This document shows positions 50,656 to 61,300 of a DNA stretch of 64,000 bases, piece after piece. The stretch is from assembly GCF_000499785.1 (NCBI RefSeq), contig NZ_HG726021.1, forward strand, positions 126,717 through 190,716, given 5' to 3'. Source of the stretch: Bacteroides neonati (lineage in GTDB: Bacteria > Bacteroidota > Bacteroidia > Bacteroidales > Bacteroidaceae). A program made the position numbers and the translations under genes. Under the pieces are notes generated by a model. The model had not been told where the DNA came from. It made no database searches and saw nothing but the letters and a program-made list of their open reading frames with translations. Each line of letters starts with the position of its first letter. Position 1 is the stretch's first letter.

Positions 50656-51819
50656 ATGAAAAAGTATTTTATGAAAATATTACTGTTCTTTTTACTCATT
50701 TGTCTTCTTGCCTCGTGTAAGAAAGAGAAAATGTCAAGTTCATATCATTGTAAATTGGAGGCTACTGAAAGCATTAAAAAGTTTTTTTTAGATTCGGATG
50801 TACGATATAATGCTTTCTATTTATTTACATTTAATAATGGTAAAGGCAAGGAGTATCTTTCTTTTTTAAACTATCGTACAAACCAAATTCTTTTCTATGA
50901 CTTTGCCACAAGTAAGTTTCTTTTTAAATTGAAATTAAATTCTGAAGGACCTAATGGAGTAGTTCAACCAACTGGCTTTTACATAAAAGATTTTGATAAT
51001 ATATATGTTTCTTCTTATGCTTATAATGGATTGATGAAGGTCGATACATTATGCAACCTTATTCAAAAAATTCCATATGGAATGACGAGTACCGGATATA
51101 AGGTTATTCCTTCATATAATCCGTCATCACATCCATATATACCGCCTGTTGTTATTGATAATAAAATATATATAACCCAAAATGCAGTGAATCATTTTCA
51201 TCCCATAGCCGAAACACCACTTAGTGTGATAATTGATACTGTTTATAAGAAATGCGAAAGTCTTTCTTTGACTTATGATATTCTGACTGCGGATGAGTTG
51301 CAAGCGAATGATTCGAGGTTTAGTCGTGCATATAATGGGAAAGAATTTATTTATTCTTTTTATGTAAGTGAAGATATAATTGTTGCATCGATTGATCATT
51401 CTGAGATAAAGAAAATTAAAGTTAAAAGTAAATATATTGATTCTCCTACTGCAAGGCAAGAAGATACAGAAAAGGGTCCTAAGCTGAATCTTGAACTAGC
51501 TCGCTATGGTGATTTGATATACGATCCTTATAGAGAGGTTTACTATAGGTTTGCATACCCTAAAACGACTTTGGAAGATAACATTAACTGGTGGGGAAAA
51601 GCTGTTTATGGTAGGAAGAAATTTTCGGTTATAATATTGGATAAAGACTATCAAATAATAGGAGAAACATTGTTCCCAGAATCAATATATAATTCTTATG
51701 TCTCATTTGTGCAAAAAGATGGATTGTATATAAGTCGTGATTATCAAATGCTTTATGGGGGAAATGAAGATTATATGTCTTTTGAGTTGTTTAATCTCGC
51801 AGATATCGAAAAAAAATAA
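50656..51819 (+). CDS. DUF4221-like lipoprotein
   Basis: 387 residues from ATG 50656 (MKKYFMKILLFFLLICLLASC; Cys about 21). The earlier TTG 50632 is unlikely. The mature part is a beta-propeller-like chain with repeated strand blocks (FLNYRTNQILFYDFATSKFLFKL; DNIYVSSYAYNG; KKFSVIILDKDYQIIGETLFP), as in DUF4221 proteins of Bacteroidales. Surface or periplasmic. Function unknown. Confidence 0.7.
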   Translation: MKKYFMKILLFFLLICLLASCKKEKMSSSYHCKLEATESIKKFFLDSDVRYNAFYLFTFNNGKGKEYLSFLNYRTNQILFYDFATSKFLFKLKLNSEGPNGVVQPTGFYIKDFDNIYVSSYAYNGLMKVDTLCNLIQKIPYGMTSTGYKVIPSYNPSSHPYIPPVVIDNKIYITQNAVNHFHPIAETPLSVIIDTVYKKCESLSLTYDILTADELQANDSRFSRAYNGKEFIYSFYVSEDIIVASIDHSEIKKIKVKSKYIDSPTARQEDTEKGPKLNLELARYGDLIYDPYREVYYRFAYPKTTLEDNINWWGKAVYGRKKFSVIILDKDYQIIGETLFPESIYNSYVSFVQKDGLYISRDYQMLYGGNEDYMSFELFNLADIEKK

Positions 51820-52100
51820 GACGAAGATTTTTTAATGTAAAAATATAAGTTTATGTTGAAATATGGTTTTCTATTGTTGTCTTTATAAACACATGTTTTT
51901 TTAGGAAACTTTAATTGGCAGAAAAAACAGAAAGCTATTTTTACTTTAGAGAATATAGGGAATAAGTAGTACCTAGTCACTTTCGTTTCCCACTGTAAAT
52001 CGTAAGTTCTACACAAAATACGATATTTCCATCTGATTTGTCACAAAAGAGAATACGCAAAGATGAGAAGTTTCAGTACATAGACAATACTGTTGATATG

Positions 52101-53162
52101 TTATTCAAATTCGAAGTAATATTCGATATTTTCTTTCATTAGAATATCAATAGGCATGTATTTGATCGGAGCAACCGTCTTTTTAAAAACAACATGATTG
52201 CACAAGGCTTTAATACCGCAATATCCTTGCAAAGCAGGACGCTGTCCGATCAGATAATGAACATGACCTGATTGGAGCAGTGATACGTTATCTTTCAGCA
52301 AGTCGTAACCAATCAATCCATTCATTCTCCGACCTGTTTCTTTGAGGAAATTACCTACCTGATATACACGTGAGTTAAATACGACTCCTAAAGTTGCTTT
52401 GGGATGAGTGCTGAAAAAATGTTCAAGCACTTGTTTGTTCTGATCGGAATTAACCTTATTGAGTATCACATCATGTATGGTCATCCGGTCGTGATTCTCA
52501 GCAATGTACTGCATAAAACCATTCATGCGACGTTGCATTTGTATCTCGCCCGGGTTCTCTTTGTTGTTGCTCAGAAACAGTACAAGCTCCTGTTCGGGAG
52601 AGTAGTTTCGCATCAATATCTTAGCTGTTAAATAGCCGCTTTGATACGAATCTTGTCCGCTATACGTAAGTGCTCCGGCCTGCTCCATGTTGAAGTCGAT
52701 AAATGCATAAGGTATCTGCTTCTCTTGTAACCATGCCAGTAGCGTGAGGGTTTGCTCGCGAAAATTAGGAGCCAACAAAATGCCGTCTGCTCCACTTTCT
52801 TGTACTTTACCGAAAATCTCTCGGTACGAAGCTTCCTTTCCCTGTTCGTAATGCAAATAGTTCACGGTGATATTGAACGGATGCAGCTCTTTATGGGCGC
52901 GCTCAATACCCAATACAACCGAGTGCCAATAATCGTGTTCGACATAATCGGGTATCACGCACGTGAGGGTGTATTTTTTCTTGGCAGCCAACCCGATTGC
53001 GAATATATTGGGCTGATAATCAATTTCGTTCAGCACTTTTTGTACTTTTTCTCTACTTTTGGGAGATACGTCTCCCCTATTGTGCAATACTCGATCTACT
53101 GTTCCGGCAGAAACACCTGCCAAACGTGCAATGTCTTTGATAGTATAACTCGGTTTCTCCAT
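52101..53162 (-). CDS. LacI-family transcription regulator
   Basis: 353 residues. The HTH is at 1-50 (YTIKDIARLAGVSAGTVDRVLHNRGDVSPKSREKVQKVL), followed by a periplasmic-binding-protein-like sugar-sensing domain. It is divergent from uxaC, so it probably senses a uronate-related compound. A minus -7 box TATATTTG is at 53204-53197. The gap 51820-52100 holds no gene. Confidence 0.92.
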   Translation of the reverse strand: MEKPSYTIKDIARLAGVSAGTVDRVLHNRGDVSPKSREKVQKVLNEIDYQPNIFAIGLAAKKKYTLTCVIPDYVEHDYWHSVVLGIERAHKELHPFNITVNYLHYEQGKEASYREIFGKVQESGADGILLAPNFREQTLTLLAWLQEKQIPYAFIDFNMEQAGALTYSGQDSYQSGYLTAKILMRNYSPEQELVLFLSNNKENPGEIQMQRRMNGFMQYIAENHDRMTIHDVILNKVNSDQNKQVLEHFFSTHPKATLGVVFNSRVYQVGNFLKETGRRMNGLIGYDLLKDNVSLLQSGHVHYLIGQRPALQGYCGIKALCNHVVFKKTVAPIKYMPIDILMKENIEYYFEFE

Positions 53163-53212
53163 GGTGTTAAAACTTAAATATTATAAATATTCGCCGCAAA
53201 TATACGAATTAT

Positions 53213-53243
53213 TTTGTTACTCCAAGTAATACTTCTACTTTTG
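53213..53243 (+). promoter_or_regulatory. uxaC promoter
   Basis: TTTG (53213-53216), 19 bases, TACTTTTG (53236-53243). It lies close to the divergent lacI-family promoter; a leader of about 110 bases follows. Confidence 0.75.
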
Positions 53244-53360
53244 TGTTCGATAACGGTTTATAAGTTTAAAAGGATATTTTAAATTACCAGTCTTATAATC
53301 AGTTACATAATCTAAATTTACCGAAAAGTAATATTTTAATATACTCTAAAACACAGTAAA

Positions 53361-54767
53361 ATGAAAAATTTTATGGACGACAACTTTCTGTTGCAAACAG
53401 AAACTGCACAGAAATTGTATCACGAACATGCGGCTAAGATGCCGATCATCGATTATCACTGTCACTTAATACCCCAAATGGTTGCCGACGACCATACGTT
53501 TAAATCATTAACAGAAATCTGGTTGGGTGGCGATCATTACAAATGGCGCGCCATGCGTACCAATGGTGTTGATGAGCGTTTCTGTACGGGAAAAGACACA
53601 AGCGATTGGGAGAAATTTGAGAAATGGGCCGAAACCGTACCTTATACCTTCCGCAACCCGTTGTATCACTGGACTCACCTTGAGCTGAAAACAGCCTTTG
53701 GCATTGACAAAATTTTAAATCCGAAAACCGCCCGTGAAATTTACGATGAGTGTAACGAAAAGCTTGCCCAGCCCGAATACTCGGCTCGTGGCATGATGCG
53801 TCGCTATCGCGTAGAAGCTGTTTGCACAACGGATGATCCGATTGATTCGCTCGAATATCATATTAAAACACGTGAAAGCGGATTTGAGGTAAAGATGTTG
53901 CCGACTTGGCGTCCGGACAAAGCAATGGCTGTTGAGGTTCCCGGTGACTTCCGTGCATACATGGAAAAACTTTCGGAGGTGAGTGGTATTACTATTTCGG
54001 TTTTCGACGATATGATCGCAGCGCTTCGCACCCGTCATGACTTCTTTGCCGCGCAAGGGTGTAAGTTATCGGATCATGGAATTGAAGAGTTTTATGCCGA
54101 AGATTATACCGAGAGTGAGATCAAAGCCATCTTCGATAAGGTATACGGTGGAGCGAATCTAAGCAAAGAGGAAATACTGAAGTTTAAATCGGCCATGCTT
54201 GTTATATTCGGCGAGATGGATTGGGAAAAAGGCTGGACACAGCAGTTCCACTATGGAGCTATTCGCAACAACAATACGAAAATGTTTAAACTACTGGGAG
54301 CAGATACAGGCTTCGACTCAATCGGCGAGTTTACAACAGCCAAAGCGATGTCTAAGTTCCTCGACCGCTTGAACTCGAACGGCAAGCTCACAAAAACCAT
54401 TCTTTACAACCTCAATCCTTGTGCGAACGAGGTGATTGCTACCATGTTGGGTAACTTTCAGGATGGTACCGTTGCCGGAAAAATACAATTTGGTTCGGGA
54501 TGGTGGTTCCTCGATCAGAAAGATGGTATGGAGAAACAGATGAATGCTCTTTCTGTGCTCGGCCTGCTTAGCCGCTTTGTGGGAATGTTGACCGATTCGC
54601 GCTCATTCCTTTCTTATCCACGTCACGAATATTTCCGTCGCACGCTGTGCAACTTGGTAGGCCGTGATGTAGAGAACGGCGAAATACCGGTTTCGGAGAT
54701 GGAGCGTGTCAATCAGATGATTGAAGACATTAGTTACAATAATGCTAAGGACTTCTTCCGCTTTTAA
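53361..54767 (+). CDS. uxaC: Glucuronate (uronate) isomerase
   Basis: 468 residues, family length. PIIDYHCHLIPQMVADDHTF has the metal-binding HxH, TTDDPIDSLEYH the second site and GSGWWFLDQKDGMEKQMNALSVLGLL the C-terminal signature. It converts glucuronate to fructuronate and galacturonate to tagaturonate in pectin and glucuronide use. No uxuA/uxuB are in the window. Confidence 0.96.
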   Translation: MKNFMDDNFLLQTETAQKLYHEHAAKMPIIDYHCHLIPQMVADDHTFKSLTEIWLGGDHYKWRAMRTNGVDERFCTGKDTSDWEKFEKWAETVPYTFRNPLYHWTHLELKTAFGIDKILNPKTAREIYDECNEKLAQPEYSARGMMRRYRVEAVCTTDDPIDSLEYHIKTRESGFEVKMLPTWRPDKAMAVEVPGDFRAYMEKLSEVSGITISVFDDMIAALRTRHDFFAAQGCKLSDHGIEEFYAEDYTESEIKAIFDKVYGGANLSKEEILKFKSAMLVIFGEMDWEKGWTQQFHYGAIRNNNTKMFKLLGADTGFDSIGEFTTAKAMSKFLDRLNSNGKLTKTILYNLNPCANEVIATMLGNFQDGTVAGKIQFGSGWWFLDQKDGMEKQMNALSVLGLLSRFVGMLTDSRSFLSYPRHEYFRRTLCNLVGRDVENGEIPVSEMERVNQMIEDISYNNAKDFFRF

Positions 54768-54914
54768 ATAAGACAACTTGTAGATTGTCGAAGGAATATA
54801 ATAGATGATCGGCGTAGATTTTGCCGATTAGCCCTCTATACTTGGGTATAATGGACAAAATCTACGCCTAAAATATATAAAAATAGAAGAAAAGTAAATA
54901 TCTTTGTTCCCACA

Positions 54915-56003
54915 ATGACAATCGAAGAACTACAATCCAAAACCATTGACTGGCTGCGGTTTCCGATGATAATCGGAGTCTTGCTGATTCATAGCTACAA
55001 ACCACCGATCAACAAAGGTGGTATGATACTGGGTAATGATCAACTGATCTATCCTGTATTTCAGTTTCTACGCAACTTAGGTTCGGAGGTTGTGGCACGT
55101 TTAAGTGTTCCCATGTTTTTCCTTTTTGCCGGCTATCTGTTTTTTCAGGCAACACGTTTTGACAAACCTTTTTATGTAAAAAAGCTGAATAGCCGTTTTC
55201 ACTCTTTACTCATCCCCTATCTCTTTTGGAATACATTTGCCATTCTAACCTTCGCCTTTCTGCAACAAGTTTTAGGGCTGTATTCCTTAGCCTATGGTCC
55301 GGTACCTTTGGTGGCCAAGTGGGATATTATGGATTACTTTCGCTGTTTTTGGGATTTTCGTCCGCCCCATTATCCATTGGTCTATCCGCTGTGGTTTATT
55401 CGTGATTTGATGATAACCATGCTGTTGTCTCCCCTATTCTATCTGCTTCTAAAGCGTCTCAAAAGAGCGGCTATGCTGATGTTTTTTCTGTTTTGGATAA
55501 CCGGACTGTCGGTTCATTTTACGGGAATCAATACCATGGGTATTTTCTTTTTTATGTTAGGTGGTTCTTTGCGGCTGTCGAGAAGAAATATGGTTACGGA
55601 ATGCCGAAAGTTTTTTCGTTTTTCGCTGATTGCTTATCCCATTCTGGCAGTTTCGGATGCGTTGACAAAAGGGCTCTTTTTCAATTCTTACATACACAAT
55701 GCTGGAATTTTGATCGGCGTACTGTTTTTGATTAATGCCGTTTCGTGGTTGCTGGATCATAAGAAGATAGCTGTAGGTACGTTCTTACCCGGTGCAAGTT
55801 TCTTCTTGTTTGCCGCTCACGAGCAGTCGTTAAGTCAAATTCGGAAAAGCCTAACCGCTCTCTTTCCACCGGGAACACTCTTTTGCGATGTGATGCTTTA
55901 TGTGTTGCCCTTATTAATTCTTATTCCGCTTGTTTTGTCGGTTTATTATTTATTAAAAAAGCACTTCCCATCTATACTTCGCATCATGGTAGGTGCCCGA
56001 TAG
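54915..56003 (+). CDS. Membrane acyltransferase (acyltransferase 3 family)
   Basis: 362 residues with about ten transmembrane segments. The N-terminal RFPMIIGVLLIHSYKPP holds the conserved His of OafA/NodX-type acyltransferases, and SVPMFFLFAGYLFF and YPLWFIRDLMI are typical. It transfers acyl groups to cell-surface sugars. Single gene. Confidence 0.88.
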   Translation: MTIEELQSKTIDWLRFPMIIGVLLIHSYKPPINKGGMILGNDQLIYPVFQFLRNLGSEVVARLSVPMFFLFAGYLFFQATRFDKPFYVKKLNSRFHSLLIPYLFWNTFAILTFAFLQQVLGLYSLAYGPVPLVAKWDIMDYFRCFWDFRPPHYPLVYPLWFIRDLMITMLLSPLFYLLLKRLKRAAMLMFFLFWITGLSVHFTGINTMGIFFFMLGGSLRLSRRNMVTECRKFFRFSLIAYPILAVSDALTKGLFFNSYIHNAGILIGVLFLINAVSWLLDHKKIAVGTFLPGASFFLFAAHEQSLSQIRKSLTALFPPGTLFCDVMLYVLPLLILIPLVLSVYYLLKKHFPSILRIMVGAR

Positions 56004-56082
56004 TATTCTTGTGTTTTGTCGAATTCGTCGATTTCATCGACAAAAACAAGAAAACTTACTGCTTAGTCTATTCTTTTTTATG

Positions 56083-56090
56083 TATATTTG
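56083..56090 (+). promoter_or_regulatory. Promoter -7 box of the MBL-fold gene
   Basis: TATATTTG; ATG 56145 follows 54 bases later. Confidence 0.5.
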
Positions 56091-56144
56091 CGCTCACTTT
56101 ACTACAAAAGTTGGCGGCATTTTGCATTTTAAAGACAAAAAGAC

Positions 56145-56948
56145 ATGAAAGTAAGATTTATAAGTCTGGCAAGTGGCAGTAGTGGAAACTGCTATTATCT
56201 AGGCACCGGAAAATATGGAATATTAATTGATGCAGGCATAGGAATTCGTACCATAAAGAAAGCACTAAAAGAGATCAATGTTTCGCTCGAAACGATACGT
56301 GCAGTATTTGTGACTCACGATCATGCAGACCACATCAAAGCTGTAGGGCATTTAGGCGAGAAATTTAACATCCCCGTTTATACAACTGCACGCATTCACG
56401 AAGGCATCAATAAAAGCTATTGTATGACCGAGAAATTGAGTAACTCGGTTCGTTATTTGGAGAAAGAACAGCCGATGAAGCTCGAAGATTTTTGTATCGA
56501 GTCTTTTGAGGTTCCTCATGATGGTACCGATAATGTAGGTTATTGTATTGAGATAGGAGAAAAAGTTTTTTCTTTTCTTACCGACCTTGGCGAAATTACT
56601 CCTACTGCAGCTAAATATATATGTAAAGCCAATTACTTGATCATAGAAGCCAATTATGATGAAGAAATGCTAAAAATGGGACCGTATCCTACCTATCTAA
56701 AAGAACGCATATCAAGCAACACTGGACATATGAGCAATTCGGATACCGCAGAGTTCTTGGCCGAGAATATTAACGAACATTTAAAATACATCTGGCTTTG
56801 CCATTTGAGCAAAGATAATAACCACCCCGAGTTAGCATTTAAAACAATTGAGTGGAAATTAAAGGCAAAAGGAGTACTTGTAGGGAAAGATGTGCAACTA
56901 CTTGCTTTAAAGCGAAGTACACCTTCGGATCTTTATGAGTTTGAATAA
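56145..56948 (+). CDS. Metallo-beta-lactamase-fold hydrolase (YycJ/WalJ-like)
   Basis: 267 residues. VFVTHDHADHIKAVGHL is the HxHxDH metal motif, preceded by SLASGSSGNCYYLG, the usual start of YycJ-type proteins. Family members act as exonucleases or in cell-wall and DNA-repair coordination; function in Bacteroidales is not settled. Confidence 0.88.
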   Translation: MKVRFISLASGSSGNCYYLGTGKYGILIDAGIGIRTIKKALKEINVSLETIRAVFVTHDHADHIKAVGHLGEKFNIPVYTTARIHEGINKSYCMTEKLSNSVRYLEKEQPMKLEDFCIESFEVPHDGTDNVGYCIEIGEKVFSFLTDLGEITPTAAKYICKANYLIIEANYDEEMLKMGPYPTYLKERISSNTGHMSNSDTAEFLAENINEHLKYIWLCHLSKDNNHPELAFKTIEWKLKAKGVLVGKDVQLLALKRSTPSDLYEFE

Positions 56949-56983
56949 ATAAAGAAAAAAGAAGAAAAAAACCTATATTTTCG

Positions 56984-57015
56984 TTTGGTCAAACCAAATA
57001 AAACGCATATCTTTG
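56984..57015 (+). promoter_or_regulatory. tRNA-Lys promoter
   Basis: TTTG (56984-56987), 20 bases, TATCTTTG (57008-57015). The inverted repeat TTTGGT / ACCAAA (56984-56989, 56993-56998) overlaps the -33 box. Confidence 0.8.
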
Positions 57016-57038
57016 CAACCGCAAAAGCGAAGTACCAG

Positions 57039-57111
57039 GCACTCTTAGCTCAGCTGGTAGAGCAATTGACTCTTAATCAATGGGTCCAGGGTTCGAGTCC
57101 CTGAGGGTGTA
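57039..57111 (+). tRNA. tRNA-Lys(CUU)
   Basis: Full cloverleaf: acceptor GCACTCT/AGGGTGT (two G-U pairs), D-arm with AGCTCAGCTGGTAGAGC, anticodon stem TTGA/TCAA with loop CTCTTAA (anticodon CTT), T-arm CAGGG TTCGAGT CCCTG, discriminator A. CCA is not encoded. A T-run follows. Confidence 0.95.
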
Positions 57112-57124
57112 CTTTTTTTACTAT

Positions 57125-57150
57125 AAGGGGAATCTGAAAAGGTTTCCCTT
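57125..57150 (+). terminator. Hairpin after tRNA-Lys
   Basis: AAGGGGAA (57125-57132) with TTTCCCTT (57143-57150), one G-U pair. The following 57151-57499 is A/T-rich with no ORF I can support. It contains a T-rich/A-rich dyad near 57425-57480 (cgttttgt ... acaaaacg). Confidence 0.55.
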
Positions 57151-57499
57151 ATTCATTTAGAATCAATCACTTATCACTATCACTCTTATAATCAGTTTTT
57201 TGTGCGGGATTTGAACCAAATCAATAACTCTGGTATGAACCGATATAAATAGACACAATCAGACGTATTGCGATACATTTTGTGGAACATATAACGAAAA
57301 ATGTGATACAATGAGTGCAATAGCATCGGCTCGGCATGTATATGACCGACATCGTACAGCTAATAACCACATATTAAACGGATAGACTATAAACGTCAAA
57401 ACGACTTGTAAGCTACCTGCAAATCGTTTTGTATTGTTTTTAACATTGTTAACACAAAACGAAATGTGTGTTTTGTGTTTTAATATTCAAAACGAAGAT

Positions 57500-57535
57500 C
57501 CGCCCAGCCTGTGATAGATCTGGCGGTTTTTCTTT
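57500..57535 (+). terminator. GC hairpin, copy 1 of the conserved phage element
   Basis: CCGCC (57500-57504) plus AG pairs with CT plus GGCGG (to 57526), then TTTTTCTTTT, on the strand opposite the tail genes. Loop words CAGCCTGTGATAG match those of 57640 and of 7096 in prophage 1. No clear promoter directly before this copy. Confidence 0.65.
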
Positions 57536-57601
57536 TACAACCTTACATCACGATTACAACATTTTTTGCTTTTATAAAAAATATGGTTACTTTTGCAGAT
57601 G

Positions 57602-57675
57602 TGCATAACTGTAAGGTTATTAAATAGTTTTTTGTCAACCCGCCCAGCCTGTTGAAGGTCGGGCGGTTTTTCTTT
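57602..57675 (+). ncRNA. Candidate ~70-nt small RNA, opposite the tail operon
   Basis: A full-consensus promoter (TTTG 57565-57568, 19 bases, TACTTTTG 57588-57595) precedes a terminator with stem CCGCCC (57640-57645) / GGGCGG (57661-57666), inner CCT/AGG pair and TTTTTCTTTT. No ORF fits. The hairpin and its place behind the small tail genes match the minus-strand unit at 7086-7176 in prophage 1. The RNA is inferred. Confidence 0.55.
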
Positions 57676-58007
57676 TACTTGGTTGCTTTAACTGGAGCAG
57701 GAGCCAACAACGCTGCTACCTCTGAAAGAATCTGCTCAAACACCACGACGTGCGGTGCTATCTCTTCACCTTCTTGCAAGCAGATTTGTTTGTTACCTGA
57801 TTCTCTAAACATATTGCCGACGTATGCTTGACGCTCGACAGTCTGTTTGCCTTCGGGTGTCTCGATCTCTTCCGATACCTTCTTAGTAACGTCGCAATGC
57901 AGCTTTACAAGCTCGTTATTATCCAAACTGTAATTTACTGCGTAGGCGTAGTTATCTGTGATTACTTCGCCTCTTACCTCTTGTTTTCTTGATTTTTCTA
58001 CTAACAT
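57675..58007 (-). CDS. Small protein at the end of the prophage 2 tail operon
   Basis: 110 residues, soluble, with an Ala/Pro-rich end (LLAPAPVKATK). Its start overlaps the preceding stop by seven bases. It takes the place of the 101-residue gene of prophage 1 without clear similarity. Function unknown. Confidence 0.75.
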   Translation of the reverse strand: MLVEKSRKQEVRGEVITDNYAYAVNYSLDNNELVKLHCDVTKKVSEEIETPEGKQTVERQAYVGNMFRESGNKQICLQEGEEIAPHVVVFEQILSEVAALLAPAPVKATK

Positions 58008-58309
58008 GATGTTATTTTTTTTGAGTTAATAATATTGTCTAATACTGGAAGCAGTTCAACCTTGACGAACGCCAAGAGGGTTTTATCGACAAAGTGCCGT
58101 ATTACGACAGCTGTCTCAGGCGTAACTTCTACCTCACCATTTAAATAGATATCCCGTCCTATCTCCTGATCGGCTATGTCGGAAACGCCAAAATGAATCG
58201 CATTACCAAGAAGTGTATGTACATCTTTGTAATCTACTTCTCCTTTTTCGGTAAGCAAAACGTTACCTTCCACATCTTTTACTTCGATTTTTCTAAAGTC
58301 AATTTTCAT
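58001..58309 (-). CDS. Small conserved tail-operon protein, homologue of 6442-6780
   Basis: 102 residues, starting MKIDFRKIEVKDVEG and sharing GRDIYLNGEV and PVLDNIIN with the prophage 1 protein. It lacks a roughly 14-residue stretch present there between residues 13 and 40. It follows the fibre gene directly. Function unknown. Confidence 0.8.
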   Translation of the reverse strand: MKIDFRKIEVKDVEGNVLLTEKGEVDYKDVHTLLGNAIHFGVSDIADQEIGRDIYLNGEVEVTPETAVVIRHFVDKTLLAFVKVELLPVLDNIINSKKITSC

Positions 58310-58330
58310 AATTTGTTGTTATTAAATTTG

Positions 58331-61300
58331 TTACCATTTGTTTCTACCGAAAATCATCACTTGAAATTCTGCCGGGTCTTTCTCGCCACCGCCATCATCT
58401 TTAAATTGCAATGCAAAAGAGTTCGCAGCATGGCTAAGGAAACCAACCGTAGTATTCCACCAATTCCAATTATCGCGAATCTGAGCATTACCAATCGCAT
58501 GAACAAAGTAATCCACATGACCAAGGTTGTGCGTTATTGTGTAGCACCCGCTCTTTGACCGCGAGATAGTCGGAACCATTCTACGCCCGTAGGCGTCTAG
58601 CCCTAAACCATCTCCCCACGATCTAACAAGAGTGGGATTCCAATTTGAGCAGCTGTAATGTCCGCACCATAAAACACCGGGCGCGTTCCAAACCTCGCCT
58701 GCACGTTGTTTAAAGAGATGCGATCCAGCACTCTCAATAGCGATTGCCGAGGACTGGGCTTGTATGCCAAGACACCTACCCGTTGCTCCATGAGAGTAGA
58801 GCGACAACACCGATCCATTATCATTTCGAATAGCAAGCATAGACGCGGAATCGTTTTCGTTAATACGCAAGAAGCGTATCATATTATCACCGATCATAAC
58901 CTTTCCGGTACTATCAGATGAAGTCAAACTGTTTCCATTAACGGTGAACCCGCCGATCTTAGCTCCTTCTGTCAAAACTATGCTACCACCTTTGAGCGTA
59001 TTATTTTCTATAACCATACCGCCGATCTTAGCACCGTCCGTTACAGTTAGCTTTCCAGTGGTGATATTGGTAGCGGATATAATACCAGCGATCAAATTTC
59101 CGTTCAATATGGTCGTGCCGAATATGCTGACTTCATTCCCCGCAATGCTAATACCTGTCTTTACTTTCGATTCAATAGCACCATCTACTTTTGCAGTCAG
59201 TCCTAACCAAATATTATCAGGATTTAGAGCCAATTCCGCCGAGGCAACCCTACCTGTCAAGTCGTTAACCGCAGTAACTTGTGCAGTGATCTGCGTTGCC
59301 TGTTGCGTTATTGCCGATTCTGCCGAACCCACACGCTGCCCAAGGGTATTAAAATCCGATTGGGAGACTTTAGACGCGATCTGATTAGCCTGTACGGTTA
59401 GAGTTGCTTCGGCGGCAGATACACGATTGCCCAGCGCGTTAAATGTGTCGTTAGATACTTTTGCTCTTATTTCTGTTGATAATATATCAAGTTCTGCACT
59501 AACCTCCGAACGTGTTGGCGTATCTTCAGCACTACTGCATTCAAAAACGGTTGCATAACACAACCACCATTGCAGTGTCTCTGCTCCGGCGTCAAGGTAG
59601 TAAAAGTTTGTAGAAGATGTGTTGCCCGAGCCACCACGGACGTATGATACATATTCCGCCCACTTCCCTTGCCCAGCTGTTGGTGTTAGCCATTTTTGGT
59701 AACCGCCATCGCCTATGCTGTTAGAAGCAAAGCAAAGATTTGAGCCAACAGGAATCCACGCGATGATCTTGCAAATATATTCGCCATAAATATGTACGTA
59801 ATTAGAGAAATAAAACCCACCACGACCCGGAGTCTGTGAATATCCTGTAGACGTTATCACCAGTTGATAATTCGAATCGGTAGGGTTATTGGGGTCACGA
59901 CCTAAGCGGCTAATCCCCACCGTTCCGTTACCGAGATTATTATATACACCTATACCATTTAGCCCGATCTTAAATGTTGGGTCACGATATAGCATCTTAG
60001 CTCCCGCGAGTTTGGCCGCTAAGTTCGCATATTCAATAGCGATGTTTTTTGTCTGTTCGCTGACAGTCAACCTTATTGCATCAGGTGTTATTTTCGCTTC
60101 GGCAGACGATAAACGATTATCTAAGCCTGCAACCTCTGTTTGATTGGCCTTAAGAGAAATGCTATTGCTTAACTGTGTGATGCTTGTAGATACTTCCGTT
60201 TTTGTTGGATATTTACCTGCCGCATCATTGATCGCTGCCTGTTTGGCATCATCCGCTTTGGCTTGTGCATCAAGTTTCGCCTCGGCTAACTTCGCCTGTG
60301 CGTCCGCAATGGCACGCTGTTCTTCGGCTGTAACGATACCATCAGCGTATGCACTTGCTTCGGTTTTGGCGAGTGCAGCCTTTGCAATGGCAACCGCTTC
60401 GGCAGCGGCTTGGGCTGCGTCTGCCTTGGCTTTGGCGTCTGCGGTGACGTCCTCGGTGGCGGGTGTCCAGTCGGTAGGCTTGTTGCCGCGTTCGAGTTTC
60501 ATATAGGCAACCCAAAAGAATGTACCGCTATTTGCGCCTCGGTATAAAAATGGTCTGAAAGAATTCGCATCACCAGTCAGTTTGAATACAATATGTATCA
60601 GCTTCCAAACGCCGGGATTTAATCCCGTATCGGATTTAGTTACATTGATTTTACCTTGATTAGTATTGTCTTTCCCTGCGTGATAATGCAATGGCACGCT
60701 ACTGTTGTTGGGAATATAAGATTCGCACAAAACCATTGCCGAATAAGTGTATTCAATACCGGGCTCTATCGTCAGCCAAGGATGATACAGGCCAGCCCCA
60801 ACATCAGTTTTAAGAGTTGGATTTCCATGATATAGTACAGTATTGTCAATCGTGTACCCGCCTCCATTGTCTGAGACACCACCATTCCAACCAGCAGTTC
60901 GCCAATTGCTGGAATTTTTAAGTAGGTTGGCGCCTCCGACCTGCAAACCGTCTACCTTACCGTCCGCATACTCTTTAACCTCGGTAATCTTACTTTCAAA
61001 CAGTCCGCCTGCTACCGTGAACTCTTGAAATAAGCGCGTTACCGTATCGGCTTTAGCCTGTGCGGTCGCTGCTGCGTTCTGTGCTGCTTCGATCTCACCC
61101 TCTACGCTCTTACCATTACGAAGCACGAATATACCTTTTAGAAATACGTTCATGGCATACAGACCGTAACCGCTCGGCTGGAAGTCTGCCGGAAAATCGG
61201 TGTCGGTAATACCATCTAAGCTTCCTAAAATTACTTTATTCTTTCCGACCAAGCTCGTTGAGTTTACACCATCCATTACAGAGATACGCGGCTTTCCATC

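Noticed and set aside
57198..57220. tRNA-like T-arm (gtgcgggatttgaacc) on the minus strand
   Set aside because: The flanking arms do not pair into a T-stem and no acceptor, anticodon or D-arm can be folded around it.
60144..60506. Long Ala-rich ORF opposite the hub-fibre gene
   Set aside because: It is a shadow of the Ala/Lys coiled-coil codons of the real gene, with no promoter or operon context.
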